A model generated the notes under the pieces. That model searched no databases. It was not told the origin of the DNA and saw only the letters and a list, made by a program, of their open reading frames with translations. The position numbers were made by a program, and so were the translations under genes. From Caldicellulosiruptor morganii (GTDB taxonomy: Bacteria > Bacillota > Thermoanaerobacteria > Caldicellulosiruptorales > Caldicellulosiruptoraceae): DNA of 64,000 nt. The stretch lies in NCBI RefSeq assembly GCF_026810225.1, contig NZ_CP113865.1, positions 2,004,001 to 2,068,000 on the forward strand, read 5' to 3'. This document shows, in pieces, positions 56,301 to 64,000 of the stretch (positions are counted from its first letter, which is position 1; each line of letters starts with the position of its first letter).

Positions 56301-58127
56301 TCATTGTATCATTTTATCTCTAAACCTCTTTATTATCTCTGCTGCCATTTCATATTTTTCAAAAGGTGGCATAATATAGATGCCGGAGACCATGTTTTTT
56401 ATTTTATCCACAATCTCGCAGGCAATCTCTATTCCCTCTTTTACAGGGTCTTTTGAGTTTTTCATTCTCTCGCGGATTTTATCAGGTATTGTTATGCCGG
56501 GCACTTCATTGTGCAAAAACTCTGCATGCCTTGACGACCTCAAAGGAAGTATTCCACCCAGAATAGGTGGCAGTCTAAAATCTACCTTTTCAAAAAACCT
56601 CTCCAGCACCTCAATCTCATATATTGGCTGGGTTTCTATAAAATGTGCCCCGTTTTCTATTTTGCGCCTAAGTCTTTCTATCTCCCTGTCAAGATCATCT
56701 GCGTTCAGGTTCAGTGCCACACCAATTGTAAAATTTGTCGCCTTGCCAATAGAATTGCCCATGTAGTCTGTGCCATTGTTGAGCCTGTTTAAAATCAAAA
56801 CAAGCCCTTCCGAATTTACATCAAAAACAGGTTTTGCCTGCGGATGGTCGCCAATTGACGGTGGGTCACCTGTCAGTGCCAGAACATTTTTAACACCGAG
56901 CGCTGCCGCACCCAAAAGTTCTGATTGCAAAGATATCAGGTTGCGGTCTCTGCATGTAAAGTGCAAAATTGACTCCATCCCAAGATCTTCTTTCAGTATA
57001 TGCGCAAGTGCAATGGGAGAAATTCTCACCCTCGCCATTGGTGAGTCGGCAATATTTACTGTATCTGCTCCCGCCTCTTTTAAAAGTCTCACACCTTCTT
57101 TTGTCTTTTCAAGCTCTATACCCTTAGGAGGACTTATCTCAACTGTGAAGACAAACTTTTTGCCAAGCTTTTGTGAAAGCTCAGAAGGTGTATCTTTCAA
57201 AATGCTCTTTTGCTCTTCTTTCGTTTCAATAACTTCAATCTCCACACTCTTACCAGTTGCCTTTACTTTCTCTTTTATAGCTCTTATGTGATCAGGTGTT
57301 GTACCGCAGCACCCACCTATTATCTTTGCACCGTATTTCACATATTCATCAACAAACGAAGCAAAATAATCTGCGGATGTTGAATACACAAGCCTTCCCT
57401 GGACAAGCTGGGGATAGCCTGCATTTGGCTGAACAGAAAACGGTCCTTTTAAATGCTGTGAATAAATCTTCAAAGCCTTAAGTGTCTGGTGCGGACCATT
57501 GCCACAGTTAAGCCCCACAGCGTCCGCATCAATTCCTTTCAAAAATTCTACAACCCTGTAGATATCTTCACCATAGACTGTTGTAAGATCCTTTGTAAAA
57601 GAAAACTGAACAATATACGGGATTTTGCTATCAAGATCTTTTAGAGCTTCAATTGCAATCAAAACCTCATGTGTGGATGCAGCCGTCTCAAATAGAATAG
57701 CATCAACACCTTCATCCAAAAGAAAATAAAGCTGCTTTTTATAAACCTCTTTGGCTTTCCTGTCGTCTATCTCAAATCCACTGCCAACAGGCTTACCAAG
57801 CGGTCCAACACTTCCAATAACATAAACTTCCTGCCCTGCTACCTCTCTTGCAAGCCTTACAGCAGATCTGTTTATTTTTTCGACCTTATCTTCAAATCCA
57901 TAGAGTTTCAGCTTGCATTCATTGCCACCAAATGTATTTGTCTCTATGCACTGACTGCCTGCCAGAATATAGTCTCTGTGAATGTTTTTCACAAGATCTG
58001 GATCTGTAATATTTGCCCACTCAAGCGGGAAATCTCTGCTGTATCCTCTTAAAATAAGCTGTGTACCCATTGCACCGTCAAAAAGCACAACAGGCTGCTT
58101 TTCTAAAAACTCTCTAAAACTCTTCAC
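56301..58127 (-). CDS. Bifunctional homocysteine S-methyltransferase / methylenetetrahydrofolate reductase
   Basis: Fusion resembling B. subtilis YitJ, 608 residues. Residues about 1-290 are a zinc homocysteine methyltransferase (LFDGAMGTQL, GLNCGNGP, IIGGCCGTTPDH with the Cys ligands). Residues about 315-608 are MetF (FTVEISPPKG, LALTGDPPSIGDHP, ENGAHFIETQPIYE). It would supply 5-methyl-THF and methylate homocysteine. GTG start after GAGGGGGA. Transcribed after the second homocysteine methyltransferase gene. Confidence 0.93.
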   Translation of the reverse strand: MKSFREFLEKQPVVLFDGAMGTQLILRGYSRDFPLEWANITDPDLVKNIHRDYILAGSQCIETNTFGGNECKLKLYGFEDKVEKINRSAVRLAREVAGQEVYVIGSVGPLGKPVGSGFEIDDRKAKEVYKKQLYFLLDEGVDAILFETAASTHEVLIAIEALKDLDSKIPYIVQFSFTKDLTTVYGEDIYRVVEFLKGIDADAVGLNCGNGPHQTLKALKIYSQHLKGPFSVQPNAGYPQLVQGRLVYSTSADYFASFVDEYVKYGAKIIGGCCGTTPDHIRAIKEKVKATGKSVEIEVIETKEEQKSILKDTPSELSQKLGKKFVFTVEISPPKGIELEKTKEGVRLLKEAGADTVNIADSPMARVRISPIALAHILKEDLGMESILHFTCRDRNLISLQSELLGAAALGVKNVLALTGDPPSIGDHPQAKPVFDVNSEGLVLILNRLNNGTDYMGNSIGKATNFTIGVALNLNADDLDREIERLRRKIENGAHFIETQPIYEIEVLERFFEKVDFRLPPILGGILPLRSSRHAEFLHNEVPGITIPDKIRERMKNSKDPVKEGIEIACEIVDKIKNMVSGIYIMPPFEKYEMAAEIIKRFRDKMIQ

Positions 58128-58151
58128 ACATTTTCCCCCTCATCTATTCCT

Positions 58152-59399
58152 TTAAATTTTTACCTTAACTCCGCCAATTCCACAAAGGTTTGACACTGCA
58201 GCATATACCCCAAAGTAGTATCTGTCAATTACGTCAACCTGATTCTCTGCTGTAATATTGAATATATAGGGCTTTTTTGTAAAGTCCTGTGATTCAAGCA
58301 AAAAGCTTTTTAAAACCTCTGGATCTATATTTTCATCAATATCAATTAAAATAGCATCTTCATCAATACCCACAAGCTCAAAAGTATCTTCCTGAGAAAA
58401 ATCATTTGTGAGTTTGAATTCATATATGCTAAAATTCGAAGATACATCCAAAATTGAATATATTGATGTTATAAACCTCTTTTCAGCTCTGCTTTCAAAT
58501 AAAACTTCTTTCCCTTTAAACGCATCTGCAATCGCCCTTATATATTCAGGGTTTGTTCCACAGCAGCCACCATAAAGCCTGACCCCGCTGCTGACAAATT
58601 CCTCTGCCAAAGATTTAAAATCAGCAACACAATCCTCATACACCACCCTGCCATCCACAATCTTCGGAAGCCCTGCATTTGGCTTTGTTGAGAGCGGCAC
58701 AAATGAAAACTCACCCATAGTTTTTACAACATCCAGAAGCTGTTTTGCCCCACCCGAGCAGTTTGCACCAACAAGGTCAGCCCCGATAAAACCAAAAAAG
58801 TAGGCAGCAGCTTCTGGGGGTGTACCCATTAAAAGTCTTTTGTTCTCTTCAAATGTTAAAGAAACAAGACAGGCAACATCTTTGTTTGTATCTTCTTTTG
58901 CTTTTTTGTATGCAAAATACGCAGCCTTTGCCTCTTTTATGTCAGACATTGTCTCAATGGAAACAAAATCAGCTCCAGCTTCAATTCCTGCCAAAATCTG
59001 CTCATAGAAGATTTCCTCTGCCTCATCAAAGTACAAATCTCCAGATGGAGCCATCAATCTTCCTGTTGGTCCAACAGAAAGCCCGGCATAACCACCATAT
59101 CCTGCTGCTACCTCTTTTGCAATCTGCACAGCAGCTTTATTTATTTTGCTTACCTCTTTTTCAAGCCCATATTTTTTGAGCTTTTCCCTGTTTGCTCCAA
59201 ATGTGTTTGTCTCAACACAGTCAGAGCCTGCTTCAAAGTAGCTTCTATGTATCTTTGCTATGACATCTGGCTTTGTGACCGACCACAAATCAGGACACTC
59301 ATCCTCTTTCAGTCCATTTTGAATAAGCTGGGTTCCCATAGCACCGTCAAAAATTAAAACCCTCCTGTAAACCTCACTTTTGAACAAAACAGCATCCAT
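58152..59399 (-). CDS. Homocysteine S-methyltransferase family protein (MetH N-module-like)
   Basis: 415 residues. The first 300 form a homocysteine methyltransferase barrel with LIFDGAMGTQLIQNG, GANCSGG and LYGGCCGTNPEY zinc ligands. The last about 110 residues (after RAEKRFITSIYSILDVSS) are not recognised and may be a degenerate pterin-type domain. Neither gene of this pair has a cobalamin-binding module. No S-box or other riboswitch was seen upstream. Confidence 0.88.
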   Translation of the reverse strand: MDAVLFKSEVYRRVLIFDGAMGTQLIQNGLKEDECPDLWSVTKPDVIAKIHRSYFEAGSDCVETNTFGANREKLKKYGLEKEVSKINKAAVQIAKEVAAGYGGYAGLSVGPTGRLMAPSGDLYFDEAEEIFYEQILAGIEAGADFVSIETMSDIKEAKAAYFAYKKAKEDTNKDVACLVSLTFEENKRLLMGTPPEAAAYFFGFIGADLVGANCSGGAKQLLDVVKTMGEFSFVPLSTKPNAGLPKIVDGRVVYEDCVADFKSLAEEFVSSGVRLYGGCCGTNPEYIRAIADAFKGKEVLFESRAEKRFITSIYSILDVSSNFSIYEFKLTNDFSQEDTFELVGIDEDAILIDIDENIDPEVLKSFLLESQDFTKKPYIFNITAENQVDVIDRYYFGVYAAVSNLCGIGGVKVKI

Positions 59400-59416
59400 C
59401 CTCTCTCTTTTCAGAT

Positions 59417-59458
59417 TTTAAAAAAAGCTGCTTAAAATTGCTTTTTAAGCAGCTTTTG
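59417..59458 (-). terminator. Terminator between crh-like gene and homocysteine methyltransferase
   Basis: AAAAGCTGCTTAAAA pairs with TTTTAAGCAGCTTTT, with a T-run on the minus strand. It ends only about 20 bp before the next start codon, leaving no room for a promoter between. Confidence 0.85.
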
Positions 59459-59465
59459 AAAATCC

Positions 59466-59759
59466 TTATTTTTCCTGTGTAATCTCTTTGGCAACCTCTT
59501 CACTGAAATCAGAGTTAATGAGCTTCACAACCGCTTCCAGCGCCTCTTTCTCATCTTCACCTTCTGTAATAATTGTTATCTCATCACCGTAGTTTACTAT
59601 GAGCGACATCAAACCCATGATACTCTTTGCATTTGCTCTTTTCTCTTCCTTCTCTATCAAAATTACTGACCTGAACTTGCTTGCAACCTGAACCAAAAGT
59701 GCTGCACCTCTGGATGAGATGCCCTGAGAATTTTCAACTCTCATTTGAAGGCTTTGCAT
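59466..59759 (-). CDS. Crh-like HPr family protein lacking the PTS histidine
   Basis: HPr-fold regulator of catabolite control. The chosen ATG (59759) follows AAGGAGGAG and gives 97 residues; the numbering then matches HPr exactly. The active-site motif GxHARP reads GISSRG, so His15 is Ser15. The regulatory Ser46 in KSIMGLMSL is intact. It should be a substrate of HprK but not accept phosphate from EI, like Bacillus Crh (which has Gln15). The whiA-crh overlap of 26 nt implies one operon, as in B. subtilis yvcJKL-crh. Confidence 0.9.
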   Translation of the reverse strand: MQSLQMRVENSQGISSRGAALLVQVASKFRSVILIEKEEKRANAKSIMGLMSLIVNYGDEITIITEGEDEKEALEAVVKLINSDFSEEVAKEITQEK

Positions 59760-60711
59760 ACAATACTCCTCCTTTTCTAAGTTCCTCGGCAATTTTGTCT
59801 ATCTTTCTCAGCCTGTGATTAACACCAGACTTGCCAAGGGGTGTCTTTAACATATTCCCAAGCTCTTTTAATGAAGCGTCTTTATATTTTATCCTGAGTT
59901 TTGCTATTTCGCGCAAATTTTCGGGAAGACTGTCAAGACCGATTGTCTTTTCGATGAACTCAATATTTTCAATATGCCTCATTGAGGCATTTATGGTCTT
60001 TTCCAAATTGGCAGTTTCACAATTTACAAGGCGATTGACATTGTTCCTCAGCTCTTTTACAATTCTGATATTCTCAAGCTCCAGCAAAGCCGCATGTGCT
60101 CCGATTATATTCAAAAAGTCTACTATCTGTTCACCTTCTTTTAAGTATACTACATAATGGGACTTTCTTTCAACAATTTTTGCCTCAAACTCAAAATATC
60201 TCAAAACCTTTTGCAAAAGTTCTGCATCTTCTTTGCTCTTGAGGTCAAATTCCAGATGATACATCTTTTCAGGGTTGGTAATCGACCCGCATGACAGGAA
60301 AGTGGCCTGCAAAAAAGCTTTTTTGCAGCATTTCTTCTTTACCAAATCCTCTTTCAGGGAAAAATCCAGAATGTATTTCTTTGAAGACCTTTTCACAAAG
60401 TGAAGCTCTTTTAAAATTTGAAGGTTATCACTACACGGTGGTAATATTATTGTGTACACATAGTTTTTGTTGAGTTTGCTATTTTTCTTTACTGTAACTT
60501 CACAGTGTTTGGAAAACTCATTCTTTACAAGAAGAAAAAATGCTCTTGCTGTCTGGGCATTTTCAAACGAAGCTTTAAAAGAAAATATGTCTTCAGATTG
60601 ATAAATCATCCCTGAGAACTTTAAAAACGCAGCAATTGCAACTTTTCTGCAACACGTAGCCTGAGATAGTTTTTTTGAAACCTCCGCCTTTGCAGATGAC
60701 GAAAATGACAT
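59734..60711 (-). CDS. whiA: DNA-binding protein WhiA
   Basis: WhiA family regulator, linked to division and chromosome segregation in Firmicutes. The 325-residue protein has an N-terminal two-repeat LAGLIDADG-like domain, starting MSFSSSAKAEVSKKLSQ, and a C-terminal helix-turn-helix (ELGNMLKTPLGKSGVNHRLRK). Located in rapZ-yvcK-whiA-crh order. GGAGG precedes the ATG. Confidence 0.96.
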   Translation of the reverse strand: MSFSSSAKAEVSKKLSQATCCRKVAIAAFLKFSGMIYQSEDIFSFKASFENAQTARAFFLLVKNEFSKHCEVTVKKNSKLNKNYVYTIILPPCSDNLQILKELHFVKRSSKKYILDFSLKEDLVKKKCCKKAFLQATFLSCGSITNPEKMYHLEFDLKSKEDAELLQKVLRYFEFEAKIVERKSHYVVYLKEGEQIVDFLNIIGAHAALLELENIRIVKELRNNVNRLVNCETANLEKTINASMRHIENIEFIEKTIGLDSLPENLREIAKLRIKYKDASLKELGNMLKTPLGKSGVNHRLRKIDKIAEELRKGGVLYAKPSNES

Positions 60712-60759
60712 TTTTGCTTCGCCTCCAGAAAAGGGCTTTTTTATGTAGCACCTTAGCCT

Positions 60760-62082
60760 CTAAAGGGAGCCTCTAAAAGGTTTGCTGAAGCTTTTCAGTT
60801 TTAAATAACCCAGCTTATAGTCATGCATTACATTCTTGCCATAGAGAATATTGCTAATAACTTTTGCCAGTTTTGTTGAATTGTGCCTTACAAGCCCATT
60901 TGAAATACTCAAAAGCTCTTCCTCAATTAATGTATAGCCGCTTTCTTTTGTCTTTCTGTCGGCAAAAATTGGCTTTGCGCCATCCTCCTGGTATCTTTTT
61001 AGTATGTCAGGTGGCACTGGCTGCTTGTTTACAATAATAATGTCAAAAATTTTTCCTTTGCAGTGTTTTTCTATTGCACTGACATGTTCATAAAGCGTGT
61101 AATCATCTGTCTCACCGGGCTGGGTCATTATGTTGGCAATATAAATCTTTTTCGCTTTGCTTTTCTTTATGCTCTCAACAACCTGCTCAAACACCAGATT
61201 GGGCATAATACTTGTATAAAGGCTCCCCGGTCCAATTATTATAACATCTGCTTTCTCAATCTCTTCCAAAACTTCACTGTAGGGCTTTGCATCCTGGGGA
61301 ACTATAAAAACTCTTTTTATTTTACCTTTCTTTTCCTTCACAACCTCGGGTATTTTGGATTCGCCAACAACTACACTTCCATCATCCAGCTCAGCACAAA
61401 GATTTATGTTCTCAAGTGTAACCGGCAAAACCTTCCCTCTTACTGCCAGAACCTCGCTCATGAGTTTTATTGCTTTCTCAAAGCTTCCAGCAATTCCTGT
61501 CATTGCAGCTAAAAAAAGATTTCCAAAGCTCTGCCCTTTAAGACTTCCCTCTTTGAACCTGTAGTTAAGAAGATTTTGCATTATCTCTTCAGTGTTTGCA
61601 AGCGCTAAGATACAGTTTCTGATATCACCGGGCGGAAGCATACCAAGGTCTTCTCTCAGTTTCCCCGAACCGCCACCATCGTCTGCAACAGTGACAATAG
61701 CTGTTACGTTGGCAGTAAGGTTTTTTATTCCTCTTAGCATTGTTGAAAGGCCTGTACCGCCACCAATTGCAACAATCCTCGGACCTTTTTCCAAAAAACC
61801 TTTTGAATATATTGCATCAAATATGGTCTTCTGGCTTATTCTAAAAGGAAGACTCTTGTTTAGAAGTTTTATAAACCCTTTCATAAGCCCCAGCACAGAA
61901 AAGAAAAACAGTAAAATTCCAGCTATAAACAAAATTATCCTCACAGGAAGTTGAAGCACTACTGTAAAGTTAAATACATCAATGGATTTGCTCAATGACG
62001 CAGAAATAAATAAAATGCACACAATCATTAACAAAATCCATCTTTTTATATATATCCCCGGTTTTAGCAAGTCAAATATCAT
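60760..62082 (-). CDS. yvcK: Gluconeogenesis factor YvcK with N-terminal membrane anchor
   Basis: YvcK/GlmR family protein that supports gluconeogenic growth and cell-wall precursor supply. Residues about 15-85 contain two hydrophobic segments, a common clostridial extension. The core starts PRIVAIGGGTGLSTMLRGI and has ADDGGGSGKLREDLGMLPPGDIRNC. At 440 residues it is longer than Bacillus YvcK because of the anchor. Seven nt after rapZ. Confidence 0.95.
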   Translation of the reverse strand: MIFDLLKPGIYIKRWILLMIVCILFISASLSKSIDVFNFTVVLQLPVRIILFIAGILLFFFSVLGLMKGFIKLLNKSLPFRISQKTIFDAIYSKGFLEKGPRIVAIGGGTGLSTMLRGIKNLTANVTAIVTVADDGGGSGKLREDLGMLPPGDIRNCILALANTEEIMQNLLNYRFKEGSLKGQSFGNLFLAAMTGIAGSFEKAIKLMSEVLAVRGKVLPVTLENINLCAELDDGSVVVGESKIPEVVKEKKGKIKRVFIVPQDAKPYSEVLEEIEKADVIIIGPGSLYTSIMPNLVFEQVVESIKKSKAKKIYIANIMTQPGETDDYTLYEHVSAIEKHCKGKIFDIIIVNKQPVPPDILKRYQEDGAKPIFADRKTKESGYTLIEEELLSISNGLVRHNSTKLAKVISNILYGKNVMHDYKLGYLKLKSFSKPFRGSL

Positions 62083-62088
62083 AAATCT

Positions 62089-62961
62089 TCACCCTTTTAC
62101 ATCCTTCTCTATATCTCTATGAAAAATTGATGTTCTGTATCCCTTACTTTTTACAAGTTCAAAAAGCTCCTCGGCGATTGTAACAGACCTGTGCTTACCA
62201 CCCGTACAGCCAATCGCTATGACAAGCTGTCCTTTACCTTCTTCAGCATAATTTGGTATTAAGAATAAAATTAAATCGAAAAGCTTGTCCAAAAACCTCT
62301 TTGTCACATCCCACTTCAAGACATATTCTTTTACCTCTTTTTCTTTCCCTGTTCTGTGTTTTAGATCATCCACATAAAAAGGGTTGGGAATGAACCTTAC
62401 ATCAAAGACAAGGTCAGCATCAAGCGGCAGTCCGTATTTAAACCCAAATGACATAATAGTTATTAACATTGTTTCCTGAGATTTTTGGGCAGAAAAAATT
62501 TCAAAAAGCTTATCCTTCAAATCTTTCGGAGAAAGAGTGGAGGTATCAATTGTAAAATCAGCATATCTTTTTATATCCTCAAGCTTTTCTCTTTCTTTCT
62601 GTATCGCCTCCAGGATACTGCCATCACTTTCAGCACTCAAAGGATGTTTTCGCCTTGTCTCTTTGTATCTCTTAATAAGCACACTGTCATGTGCATCCAA
62701 AAAAAGAAGCTTAAAATTGTACATTCCTTTTTTGAGCTCTTTCAAAACATCTTTAAAATAGTCAAAAAGCTCTCCACCGCGAATATCAACAACAGCTGCA
62801 ACCTTTGAAATTTTATCCTTGGTCGCACTTGCCAGCTCAGCTATCTTTGGCAAAAACTGCGGTGGAAGGTTGTCTATACAAAAAAAGCCCATATCCTCAA
62901 ACGCTCTGATTGCCAGACTCTTCCCCGCACCGGACATACCAGTAATTATCACTATTTCCAA
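62089..62961 (-). CDS. rapZ: RapZ/YvcJ family nucleotide-binding protein
   Basis: P-loop ATPase/GTPase family; in E. coli RapZ regulates GlmS through small RNAs, in Bacillus YvcJ affects competence. The start TTG at 62961 follows AAGGGTGA and gives MEIVIITGMSGAGKS with Walker A at residues 8-15. GCTGGKHRSVTIAEEL and the C-terminal FHRDIEKD are present. The open frame extends three codons further. Confidence 0.95.
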   Translation of the reverse strand: MEIVIITGMSGAGKSLAIRAFEDMGFFCIDNLPPQFLPKIAELASATKDKISKVAAVVDIRGGELFDYFKDVLKELKKGMYNFKLLFLDAHDSVLIKRYKETRRKHPLSAESDGSILEAIQKEREKLEDIKRYADFTIDTSTLSPKDLKDKLFEIFSAQKSQETMLITIMSFGFKYGLPLDADLVFDVRFIPNPFYVDDLKHRTGKEKEVKEYVLKWDVTKRFLDKLFDLILFLIPNYAEEGKGQLVIAIGCTGGKHRSVTIAEELFELVKSKGYRTSIFHRDIEKDVKG

Positions 62962-62992
62962 TATAATCACCCTTCTGTTTTAAATAATTGTC

Positions 62993-63937
62993 CTAACACT
63001 TTGAATCAGGTTCAAAAAGTGGTGTTTCAAACTCGCCTATGAACTCCACTTCGGGCTCCAAAAGCACCCCGAACTTCTCATACACAGTTTTCTGCGCATG
63101 AAAAATAAGCTTTCTTACATCCTCTGCGGATGCTCCGCCAAGATTTACAATAAAACCTGCATGCTTTTCTGAAATACATGCATTGCCAATCCTGTATCCT
63201 TTCAAACCAGCATCTTCAATAAGCTTCCCTGCAAAATACCCTGCCGGACGCTTGAAAATAGAGCCTGCACTTGGATACAAAAGTGGCTGTTTTTCCCTTC
63301 TCCTTCGGTTGAACTCATTTGCTTTTTCGATGGGCAAAACATCCCCTTTTTGTGCATATTGCAGACGGAAGGTTGCCTTTAGCAAGATCAACTTTTCTTC
63401 TTTTAACCTGCTGTGTCTGTACGAAAACCTCATATCTGCTTTCTCAAGTTTAACGACGTTTAGATTTTCATCCAGAACCTCTGCAAATTCAAACACATCC
63501 TTTATCTCCCCGTCATATGCGCCTGCGTTCATGTAAACAGCACCGCCAACCGTCCCCGGAATCCCTGCTGCAAACTCCAGTCCTTTTAAATTATTTTCGC
63601 ACGCCTTTTTGGCCACCTGAGAAATCATACATCCGCATTCTGCCTCAATTACATTCTGATCTATTTTATAAAAGTCCATCCTGACTGTGGTAATTATAAC
63701 ACCATCAAACCCTTTTTCTGATACAAGCACATTTGAAAAGTTTCCTAAAACCTTCCAATCCATTTGATTTTTTCTGGCAAGTTTTATGACCTCACCCAGT
63801 TCAGCTGCCGTCTTTGGAAAAACAATATATCTTGCCATCCCGCCAATCTTAAACGTTGTAAAATCTTTCAGAGGTTTGTCTTTCAAAAATTCTATATTCA
63901 ATTTTTCAATATCTTTCTCAAACTCCACATCAATCAC
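62993..63937 (-). CDS. murB: UDP-N-acetylenolpyruvoylglucosamine reductase
   Basis: FAD enzyme that reduces the MurA product with NADPH to UDP-MurNAc. The 314-residue protein contains the FAD-binding GIPGTVGGAVYMNAGAYDGE, the catalytic serine loop YPSAGSIFKRP, and LIEDAGLKGYRIG. A GTG start after AAGGAAGG. Adjacent to rapZ, a common clostridial arrangement. Together with murA at 22 kb it covers the first two committed wall steps. Confidence 0.96.
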   Translation of the reverse strand: MIDVEFEKDIEKLNIEFLKDKPLKDFTTFKIGGMARYIVFPKTAAELGEVIKLARKNQMDWKVLGNFSNVLVSEKGFDGVIITTVRMDFYKIDQNVIEAECGCMISQVAKKACENNLKGLEFAAGIPGTVGGAVYMNAGAYDGEIKDVFEFAEVLDENLNVVKLEKADMRFSYRHSRLKEEKLILLKATFRLQYAQKGDVLPIEKANEFNRRRREKQPLLYPSAGSIFKRPAGYFAGKLIEDAGLKGYRIGNACISEKHAGFIVNLGGASAEDVRKLIFHAQKTVYEKFGVLLEPEVEFIGEFETPLFEPDSKC

Positions 63938-64000
63938 CCGGAATACCTTCCTTTCATCTCTTATTATATTATATCTACAAAAAAAGTTTAATTACCTTTG

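Noticed and set aside
59400-59465. SAM (S-box) riboswitch before the methionine genes
   Set aside because: Only a simple terminator fits in 65 bp; there is no space for a riboswitch aptamer.

Overview
The window looks like the chromosome of a low-GC, thermophilic, anaerobic Clostridia-type Firmicute. Gene order and gene families recall Caldicellulosiruptor, but that genus call is inference from memory. Pointers are the SCIFF peptide with its radical SAM maturase, the electron-bifurcating NfnAB pair, a class II aldolase, an AmmeMemoRadiSam locus and many AT-rich spacers. Almost every gene lies on the minus strand. The plus-strand exceptions are nfnAB, a nitrilase-family gene, and an accessory locus at about 52.1-55.9 kb.

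Layout. 0-21.7 kb is a conserved housekeeping block whose order resembles the Bacillus subtilis glmU-prs-pth-mfd ... yabN-yabO-yabP-yabQ-divIC ... tilS-hprT-ftsH region. Read in the direction of transcription it runs walJ, rpiB, upp, comEB, glmU, prs, pth, mfd, a PrsA-like foldase, tilS, hpt, ftsH, glnA, then spoIIID, mazG, hup, rqcP, yabP, yabQ, divIC and rex. glnA and the divergent nfnAB pair sit inside this block. glnA has a short leader that looks like an ANTAR-controlled attenuator. 21.7-30.5 kb holds murA, a nitrilase-family gene, ylmC, RNase J, secDF, a gamma-carbonic-anhydrase-like protein, and the SCIFF maturase with its 47-residue peptide gene. 30.6-40.7 kb holds fba, a PHP hydrolase, a PGI/PMI isomerase, hprK, uvrC, cdaR-cdaA (c-di-AMP), and the AmmeMemoRadiSam genes. 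40.9-45.3 kb is a LacI-controlled sugar or polyol locus. 45.4-51.7 kb carries an NrdG-like activase and a divergent AddAB-like helicase-nuclease pair.

52.1-56.3 kb is the accessory region. An ABC-type ATPase is followed by a TOPRIM-like gene (a RloAB/PARIS-like defence architecture). The TOPRIM-like gene is broken by an IS110-family element. The roughly 330-bp non-coding left part of that element is full of paired sequences and contains an 18-nt stretch complementary to the element's own left boundary, as expected of an IS110 bridge RNA. This is the most interesting part of the window.

56.3-64 kb returns to core genes: two methionine-synthesis genes (a MetF/homocysteine methyltransferase fusion and a second homocysteine methyltransferase), a Crh-like HPr whose His15 is replaced by Ser, then whiA, yvcK, rapZ and murB. 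With hprK at 34 kb this gives a Ser-phosphorylation signalling circuit without the usual PTS histidine in this HPr.
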